DNA from: CAZUSC01 sp964622915
GTDB lineage: Bacteria > Patescibacteriota > Andersenbacteria > UBA10190
Assembly (NCBI GenBank): GCA_964622915.1
Contig: CAZUSC010000091.1
Location: 1-5,781, forward strand
Direction: 5' to 3'
Length of the DNA stretch: 5,781 bases
Positions 1 through 4,540 of this stretch are shown piece after piece. The notes beneath the pieces were generated by a model that did not search any database, had not been told where the DNA came from, and worked only from the letters and a program-made list of their open reading frames with translations. The translations under genes and the position numbers were made by a program. Numbering within the stretch: position 1 is the stretch's first letter; each line of letters begins with the position of its first letter.

Positions 1-1481
1 ACATCACCCGGATAGGTCATCTCTTTTTCGATCTGCTTGGCTATACTTTGAGCTAGTTTAATGGCTTGCAGGTCGTCTATTTTCTTCGGCTCCACAAAAA
101 CACGGATCTCGCGGCCGGCATAAATCGCATAGGACTTAGCCACACCTTCGTAGCTATTGGCGATGGTTTCTAATTCAGTCATGCGCTTGATGTATTCTTC
201 GGTGCTTTGTCGTCGGGCACCTGGCCTGGCGGCAGAAATAGCATCCGCTACTTGAACAATAATCGCCTCTCGCGTATCAAACGGATAATCCTCATGGTGG
301 GCGGCGGCGGCTTTGACAATAGCTTCGTCAACACCGAACTTGCGCATGATCTTTTCACCCACTTCGACGTGGTTGCCTTCAACTTCATGATCAATCGCTT
401 TGCCGATATCGTGCAAAAGTGTGGCCTTTTTAGCAATATTAACGTCCGCTCCCAATTCCTCGGCTAGCATGACAGCGATGCGGGCGGCCTCCCAGCTATG
501 CCGCAGGATGTTTTGGCCATAACTTGTTCGATATTTCATGCGGCCAATCAAATGCACGAGCTTGGGCGGCAAATCGACGATCCCTAAGTCGTAAACAACC
601 GATTCGCCCGCCTCGCGGATGTCGTCGTTGATCTTTTTCTTGGCCTCTTCGATAACTTCCTCGATTCTGCCCGGGTGAATACGCCCGTCTTTCATGAGTG
701 TTTCCAGCGCTTTCTTGGCCACCTGACGACGGACCGGCGAAAAGCCGGAAATCATAATGGAGTTGGGCGTTTCATCAATCACAATTTCGCAGCCCGTCAG
801 GCGCTCGAGATGCTGGATGTTACGGCCTTCTTTGCCGATGATGCGGCCGATCATACTTTCATCGGGCACGTCAACGTAAGAAGTGGTGTGTTCGGCCACG
901 TGTGAGGAGGCATAACGTTGAATAACCGTTGATAAAATATCGCGGGCTTTTTCTTCTAACTGGTTTTCGCCGTCGCCTTCCAACTTGCGGATGCGGCGGA
1001 CGATGTCTTCTTTGGTGCGCTCTTCCGCTAATTGCAGGACGCGGGCTTCCGCTTGTTGAGTAGTCAGGCCCGAAATCTCGGCTATTTTGTTTTCTTCTTC
1101 AGCCCGCAAAGCGGCTAGTTCCTGCTCCGCTTGCTTTGCGGCTTCGGCAGCCTGTTTAATGTTAGCCTGCTGCTGCTCGACATCTTCAATTTTGGTGGCG
1201 AGCTTGTGTTCGCGCTCGCTGATTCCTTTTTCTAATTCAATAATCTGCTGGCGTCTTTCATCCAGCTCTTTTTCTGTTTTGCGGCGTATTTCAGTTGTTT
1301 CTTCGACGGCCTGCTCGCGCAGCTTCTGTACTTTTTCTTTGGCAGCGGCCAATTTTTCGTCGATCTTCTTTTCGGCTGACTCGTCGTTACGACTGCCCAG
1401 TGAGTGGCCGAAGTAATAGGCCAGGGTGGCTCCCGCGGCAGCGGCCGCTGCTATGGCGGCGATGATGGCGATGGTAGACAT
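1..1481 (-). CDS. rny: Ribonuclease Y, partial (C-terminus cut by window edge)
   Basis: Membrane-anchored endoribonuclease that starts mRNA decay at the inner face of the cytoplasmic membrane. The minus-strand frame is open for 493 codons to the left edge and ends in YPGD, just before the usual final 20-30 residues, so only the extreme C-terminus is missing. Domains in order: an N-terminal hydrophobic, alanine-rich membrane segment (residues ~3-24); a long charged Glu/Lys/Gln coiled coil (~35-180); a KH RNA-binding domain with the GxxG loop in IIGKEGRN (G216-G219); and an HD phosphohydrolase domain with LLHDIGK (H357-D358), the HHED metal-site motif (H395, H396, D398) and ADAISAARPGARR (D413). 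All key HD residues are present. The ATG at 1481 is chosen because the membrane helix begins immediately after it. An AAAGGA Shine-Dalgarno-like site lies about 13 nt upstream, which is longer than ideal. It lies downstream of clpP with a ~200 bp gap and no clear terminator between them. The family assignment is firm. Confidence 0.97.
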   Translation of the reverse strand, partial: MSTIAIIAAIAAAAAAGATLAYYFGHSLGSRNDESAEKKIDEKLAAAKEKVQKLREQAVEETTEIRRKTEKELDERRQQIIELEKGISEREHKLATKIEDVEQQQANIKQAAEAAKQAEQELAALRAEEENKIAEISGLTTQQAEARVLQLAEERTKEDIVRRIRKLEGDGENQLEEKARDILSTVIQRYASSHVAEHTTSYVDVPDESMIGRIIGKEGRNIQHLERLTGCEIVIDETPNSIMISGFSPVRRQVAKKALETLMKDGRIHPGRIEEVIEEAKKKINDDIREAGESVVYDLGIVDLPPKLVHLIGRMKYRTSYGQNILRHSWEAARIAVMLAEELGADVNIAKKATLLHDIGKAIDHEVEGNHVEVGEKIMRKFGVDEAIVKAAAAHHEDYPFDTREAIIVQVADAISAARPGARRQSTEEYIKRMTELETIANSYEGVAKSYAIYAGREIRVFVEPKKIDDLQAIKLAQSIAKQIEKEMTYPGD

Positions 1482-1682
1482 AAGAACTTAAAAATCCTTT
1501 CTACCCTCTGTATTCTGTTGTGAAAACTTGTGGCGGACTAAAAGGTGGGGGGTGGCTGTCAGGACCAAGGATTATCCGAATTCGTGTACCAGGACTGCAC
1601 AGCGGAGAATAAGAGGATTCTTTAAACTTAAAATAATTAGACGTGGCTACTATCAACGAGAAAGTTGCAAACTATGGCTTAA

Positions 1683-2267
1683 TTAAGCCTTTGTTACGAT
1701 TTGGTCAATTAAACCGTACTCTTTTGCTTCCTCTGATGACATATAGTAATCGCGATCAGTATCTTTTTCCACTCGACTTAGTTTTTGTCCAGTGTGCTGG
1801 GCCAAAATATGGTTGAGGCGATCCTTAATCTGCAAAATGTGCTTGGCGCTAATTTCGATATCGGAAGCTTGCCCTTCCGCTCCGCCCATCACTTGATGGA
1901 TCATGATTTCGGCGTTAGGCAGGGCCAGTCGTTTGCCTTTAGCACCGGCGGCCAAAATTACCGCGCCCATGCTAGCGGCCATGCCAATACAAATAGTGGA
2001 AACGTCGGGTGTAACAAACCGCATGGTGTCATACAAGGCCATGCCGGCTGTTACGGCGCCGCCGGGCGAGTTGATGTATAGCTTAATATCCTTTTTAGGG
2101 TCTTCATGTTCAAGGAAAATCATCTGGGCAATGATTAAATTAGCCACGTCGTCGCTGATAGGGCCGCCCAGAAAGATAATTCGCTCTTTTAAGAGGCGGG
2201 AATAAATATCATAAGCGCGTTCGCCAAACTGCGATTTTTCTAAAACGGTAGGAATTAGATATGACAT
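1683..2267 (-). CDS. clpP: ATP-dependent Clp protease proteolytic subunit ClpP
   Basis: Serine protease subunit that forms the double-heptamer barrel of the Clp protease; Clp ATPases such as ClpX or ClpC unfold and feed substrates into it in the cytoplasm. At 194 residues it is a normal full-length ClpP. The catalytic triad is readable by spacing against the E. coli enzyme: Ser99 in GMAASMGA, His124 in MIHQVMGG and Asp173 in DTDRDYYM. Other family signatures are [18 protein letters not shown] (~65-82), GQASDIEI and the C-terminal [10 protein letters not shown]. The N-terminus reads [23 protein letters not shown], as in mature ClpP, so little or no propeptide is expected. The start is fixed by homology; no Shine-Dalgarno sequence is visible in the ~20 nt upstream, which is AT-rich. 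In many bacteria clpP follows tig directly and precedes clpX. Here an unrelated gene lies between tig and clpP, and rny rather than clpX follows. Confidence 0.98.
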   Translation of the reverse strand: MSYLIPTVLEKSQFGERAYDIYSRLLKERIIFLGGPISDDVANLIIAQMIFLEHEDPKKDIKLYINSPGGAVTAGMALYDTMRFVTPDVSTICIGMAASMGAVILAAGAKGKRLALPNAEIMIHQVMGGAEGQASDIEISAKHILQIKDRLNHILAQHTGQKLSRVEKDTDRDYYMSSEEAKEYGLIDQIVTKA

Positions 2268-2302
2268 GATAAAAGTGTTAAGTATTTAAGTAGTTGGTAT
2301 TT

Positions 2303-2331
2303 AGTATTTGATAGGTGCTGGCTGGTAGCAA
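2303..2331 (-). promoter_or_regulatory. Possible weak promoter for clpP
   Basis: On the minus strand TTGCTA (2331-2326) is followed after 17 nt by AATACT (2308-2303). Each box matches the sigma70 consensus at 4 of 6 positions. It lies just downstream of the probable terminator of the preceding gene and upstream of clpP, where a promoter is expected, but the match is poor and may be chance. Confidence 0.3.
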
Positions 2332-2351
2332 GTGTATCACAATCTAGGTGT

Positions 2352-2378
2352 AAAAAGACCGAGGTGGTAAGTCTCGGC
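2352..2378 (-). terminator. Probable intrinsic terminator of the 187-residue gene
   Basis: On the minus strand a CCGAG/CTCGG stem (2377-2373 with 2363-2359), extendable by one G-U pair and with a 9-nt loop, is followed directly by TCTTTTT. It lies ~22 nt after the stop codon at 2401-2403. The stem is short but GC-rich and the U-tract is in the right place. It would separate this gene from clpP. Confidence 0.65.
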
Positions 2379-2400
2379 TAGGGTTGTTGTTTGGCCTGAA

Positions 2401-2964
2401 TTAACCACCAGACCCCAGAAACTCGCCAAAGTTGATTTTTCCAGGAGCAAAGGTTTTTTCAAAAAGCTGCTTGATTTGATCAGCGACGGCATCAGACAAG
2501 ATAACTCGCAGAGGGTGTGCCTCCCGAGAACAGGTGTCGTAATGTCGGCACCGCACACCGACGCGCATCTTCAGTCTGTTTAGCACGGTTTCGACAGTAG
2601 AACAGTTACTGGCAATGTATTTGGTGAGCACAGCAACGTCAGAGCTCTCCAAGGTGTAGCTGGCGGACATCTGGGAAAGATGCATGTCGCATTGATCAAG
2701 GATAGGGCAGATCAACCTTCTATATAGCTCGGTTATGTCTGTCATGTCGATGTTACCCGAGCTAACGGGCAAGCCACGAAAGAAATCGTCTGGCAGTTCA
2801 TCATCGAGTGTAAGGTTGTCCGCTCCAGGGTGAAGGTTGATACCAGCACTGACATAACCATTGGAAAGTTCAGTATTATCTCTGTCCACAAGGACCTTGA
2901 TTTTGAGCTTTCGAAATTCGGTATGGATTTGCTCAGCCAGGAAGCGGGCTTTCTTAATATCCAC
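2401..2964 (-). CDS. Hypothetical protein, 187 residues, no family recognised
   Basis: I do not recognise this protein. That it is a real gene is supported by a complete expression unit: a sigma70-type promoter at 3046-3017, an AAGGAGA ribosome site 6 nt before a GTG start (2964-2962), and a probable terminator just after the TAA. The product is soluble-looking, with no signal peptide or membrane segment. The N-terminal ~25 residues (MDIKKARFLAEQIHTEFRKL) look helical and basic; residues ~45-63 are acidic (DDELPDD); ~75-135 is probably largely helical. It holds five cysteines (C86, C92, C121, C139, C145), with a compact Cys/His group C139-x-H141-x3-C145-x4-H150. The C-terminus, FGEFLGSGG, is Gly-rich. 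It lies between tig and clpP, two genes that are adjacent in many bacteria, so it may be an insertion, but nothing in the sequence links it to protein quality control. A function cannot be assigned. Confidence 0.8.
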   Translation of the reverse strand: MDIKKARFLAEQIHTEFRKLKIKVLVDRDNTELSNGYVSAGINLHPGADNLTLDDELPDDFFRGLPVSSGNIDMTDITELYRRLICPILDQCDMHLSQMSASYTLESSDVAVLTKYIASNCSTVETVLNRLKMRVGVRCRHYDTCSREAHPLRVILSDAVADQIKQLFEKTFAPGKINFGEFLGSGG

Positions 2965-2970
2965 GGCAGG

Positions 2971-2977
2971 TCTCCTT
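2971..2977 (-). promoter_or_regulatory. Strong Shine-Dalgarno site that fixes a GTG start
   Basis: The minus strand reads AAGGAGA with a 6-nt spacer to the GTG at 2964-2962. This near-ideal site is the main reason for choosing GTG as the start of the 187-residue protein. Confidence 0.85.
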
Positions 2978-3016
2978 TTTTGATTGAAAGTGTACGGAAA
3001 TGACTTACTTCGGTTG

Positions 3017-3046
3017 AATATATACCTCTATTGTTTGAAATGTCCA
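3017..3046 (-). promoter_or_regulatory. Sigma70-type promoter of the 187-residue gene
   Basis: On the minus strand TGGACA (3046-3041, 5/6 to the -35 consensus) is followed after 18 nt by TATATT (3022-3017, 5/6 to the -10 consensus). Transcription would begin near 3010, giving a ~45-nt leader that includes the ribosome site. The promoter lies immediately after the tig terminator, so the downstream gene is probably transcribed on its own. Confidence 0.6.
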
Positions 3047-3055
3047 GGTGGGTCT

Positions 3056-3087
3056 AAAAAAGGCTCAATCGGGTGATAGAGCCTTTT
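3056..3087 (-). terminator. Strong intrinsic terminator of tig
   Basis: On the minus strand AAAAGGCTC and GAGCCTTTT form a 9-bp stem. An inner ATC/GAT pairing lies beyond a T-T mismatch, leaving an ACCC loop, and the U-run is TTTTTT. It begins 12 nt after the tig stop codon. The A-tract/T-tract symmetry means it could also act weakly on the opposite strand. Confidence 0.9.
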
Positions 3088-3099
3088 AGAGCCGTATTG

Positions 3100-4395
3100 T
3101 TACTTCTGGGCTGGAGCTACTAACGTTGCTAAGCGTTCCAGGGTTTTGCGGTTCTTGAGAACGCTCTCGACGTGCTCGCGCAGACGTTGCGGATCAACGT
3201 GCTTTTTCGCTTGCTCAACTTTTTTGAATTCGCGAAGATGCTTGTTGGCTTCCTCTTCGACTTCAGCTTCAGTTACCACAATTTTTTCTCGCTCGGCAAA
3301 AGCGCGCAGCACAAGCCCAATCTTTACATTTTTCTCCGCCGCCGCCCGCATATCGTCCCGCATTTGCGCCAGAGTCTTATTCCCCTTCTGCAGATAATCA
3401 TCAAGCGTCTTTTGCTGCAGCGAAAGCATTTGGGCAAATTCGCTTAAACGGTTATCAATTTCTTTTTCAATCAGGGCGGTGGGAATAAAACCAAAGGTGG
3501 AAATGGCTGCCATCTTGGCCGCCAGCTCGCCCAAAAAGCGGTCCTGCTCTTTTTGCTCGAGCTCGGTTGAAATATTTTTCTTTAATTCGGACTTCAGATG
3601 CGCCAGATCCGTAAAATTTCCCAGTTTTTTAGCGAATTCATCGTTTATTTCCGGTACGATCCGCTGTTGCACATTGTGCGCCTTAACAGTGACGGCTGCC
3701 TGCTGGCCGCGCAGGTCTTCCTTGGCGTAATCAGCGGGGAAAGTCATCTCGAAATTACGCTCATCGCCAGCCGAGATGCCAGTAATTTTTTGCTCAAATT
3801 CTGGAATAAAGCGTCCCTCGCCTAGCACAATAGGATGCTGCTTGCTGGCGCCGCCCTCAATTACCTGGTCATTAATCTTGATAGTAAAGTCGGCGCGCAC
3901 CACATCGCCCTCTTTAGCGGGCCGGGCAACTTCCAAAAAGTTGCTGCGCATTTTTGCAACATATTTTATTTCATCGTCTATCTGCTTGTCATCAAATTTA
4001 ACCGGTCGCTTTTCTGCTGTGATTTTGGCAGGATCACCCAGGGTTACTTCGGGCAGTACATCTACGATAGCTGTGAATTCGAGCGGCTCATCCAAGCTTA
4101 ACTTTTCAATGGTAATGCTGGGGCGGTTAATGGCTTCAATCTTGTTGTCTAAGACTGCTTCTACAAAAAAGTTGGGTAGGGCATCATCCATCGCTTCTTT
4201 GAGCAGGCGATCTTGTCCGAAGTGCTGGATGATAACCGGAATAGAAGCTTTGCCAGGGCGGAAGCCCTTAATGGGATGATCCTTGGATAATTGGCGAGCG
4301 GCCTTGTCGACGAAAGGCTTAAAATCGTCTGCCGGAACAGAAATCTTCAACTCCGCCTGGGACTGCTCTTTTTTAGGGGTAACATTGACTTTCAT
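3100..4395 (-). CDS. tig: Trigger factor, ribosome-associated chaperone / peptidyl-prolyl isomerase
   Basis: Binds the ribosome at the exit tunnel and shields and helps fold nascent chains; the middle domain is an FKBP-type prolyl isomerase. At 431 residues it is essentially the length of E. coli trigger factor (432). The N-terminal ribosome-binding domain (~1-115) has the signature loop KGFRPGK with G44-F45-R46 at the same position as in E. coli. The FKBP-like domain (~155-245) shows KEGDVVRADF, VLGEGRFIPEFEQKITG and the FPADYAKEDLRGQ strand. The C-terminal domain (~250-431) is helical and charged and starts with the usual PEINDEFAKKLG. The ATG at 4395 begins the expected MKVNVTPKKE strand; no Shine-Dalgarno sequence is visible before it. 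The gene is divergent from guaA and ends in its own terminator. In many bacteria it is followed directly by clpP; here one unrelated gene intervenes. Confidence 0.98.
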   Translation of the reverse strand: MKVNVTPKKEQSQAELKISVPADDFKPFVDKAARQLSKDHPIKGFRPGKASIPVIIQHFGQDRLLKEAMDDALPNFFVEAVLDNKIEAINRPSITIEKLSLDEPLEFTAIVDVLPEVTLGDPAKITAEKRPVKFDDKQIDDEIKYVAKMRSNFLEVARPAKEGDVVRADFTIKINDQVIEGGASKQHPIVLGEGRFIPEFEQKITGISAGDERNFEMTFPADYAKEDLRGQQAAVTVKAHNVQQRIVPEINDEFAKKLGNFTDLAHLKSELKKNISTELEQKEQDRFLGELAAKMAAISTFGFIPTALIEKEIDNRLSEFAQMLSLQQKTLDDYLQKGNKTLAQMRDDMRAAAEKNVKIGLVLRAFAEREKIVVTEAEVEEEANKHLREFKKVEQAKKHVDPQRLREHVESVLKNRKTLERLATLVAPAQK

Positions 4396-4417
4396 ATGAA
4401 TTCACAGTCTAACACAC

Positions 4418-4426
4418 ATTATCCCA
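4418..4426 (-). promoter_or_regulatory. Probable extended -10 promoter of tig
   Basis: The minus strand reads TGGGATAAT (4426-4418), an extended -10 element (TG-N) with a 5/6 -10 box. No good -35 sits 16-18 nt upstream, which extended -10 promoters tolerate. Transcription would start near 4411, giving a short leader of ~15 nt with no Shine-Dalgarno sequence. Confidence 0.45.
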
Positions 4427-4438
4427 AATGCAACCTGA

Positions 4439-4477
4439 CTGCTGGTATATTTGTTGACGATCCAATATACCGAGCAG
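4439..4477. repeat. Imperfect inverted repeat over the guaA promoter, operator-like
   Basis: The arms are CTGCT-GGTATATT (4439-4451) and AATATACC-G-AGCAG (4464-4477): 13 complementary positions per arm, interrupted by one unpaired G at 4472. The 12-nt centre contains the TTGACG -35 box of guaA. Size, symmetry and placement suit a binding site for a dimeric regulator; the bulge slightly weakens this. No matching known operator is recognised. Confidence 0.6.
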
Positions 4478-4482
4478 ATACT
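4454..4482 (+). promoter_or_regulatory. Promoter of guaA
   Basis: TTGACG (4454-4459, 5/6 to the -35 consensus) is followed after exactly 17 nt by GATACT (4477-4482, 4/6 to the -10 consensus). Transcription would start near 4489, giving a ~50-nt leader. The -35 lies in the centre of a long inverted repeat and the -10 begins at its right end. Confidence 0.6.
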
Positions 4483-4488
4483 TATATA

Positions 4489-4505
4489 CTCGAGATTGGC
4501 TCGAG
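4489..4505 (+). other. Small hairpin at the predicted 5' end of the guaA mRNA
   Basis: Two CTCGAG hexamers separated by ATTGG can pair as a 6-bp stem with a 5-nt loop. From the predicted start site the stem would be at the very 5' end of the transcript. It is followed by AATTCTTTC, which is too poor in U for a convincing terminator. Confidence 0.4.
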
Positions 4506-4525
4506 AATTCTTTCAACAAATCAAT

Positions 4526-4532
4526 AAGGGAG
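4526..4532 (+). promoter_or_regulatory. Ribosome binding site of guaA
   Basis: AAGGGAG lies 8 nt before the ATG at 4541 and supports that start; the GATase domain's first strand (MIVIVDFGGQ) begins at once after it. Confidence 0.8.
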
Positions 4533-4540
4533 TTTCTCCA

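Noticed and set aside
1087..1416. Open frame of 109 codons on the plus strand, Ser/Cys-rich
   Set aside because: It is antisense to the coiled-coil region of RNase Y; the serine and cysteine richness is the expected reverse image of Glu/Lys/Ala-rich codons.
1482..1682. Search for an RNA gene, riboswitch or promoter between clpP and rny
   Set aside because: No cloverleaf, no stable hairpin followed by a U-run and no acceptable -35/-10 pair; TTGATA near 1652 has no good -10 at proper spacing.
3776..4279. Open frame of 167 codons on the plus strand
   Set aside because: It lies wholly antisense to the conserved trigger factor gene, has Ser/Leu-rich composition typical of a shadow frame, and shows no family motifs.
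4391..4510. Cluster of hexamer palindromes (CATATG, GAATTC, two CTCGAG) near the tig/guaA promoters, suggestive of a cloning artefact
   Set aside because: Both flanking genes are intact and natural-looking and the sites sit inside normal promoter DNA; short palindromes occur often by chance.
4483..4540. Possible guanine riboswitch or terminator-type attenuator in the guaA leader
   Set aside because: The leader is only ~50 nt, far too short for a purine riboswitch, and the hairpin is not followed by a proper U-run.
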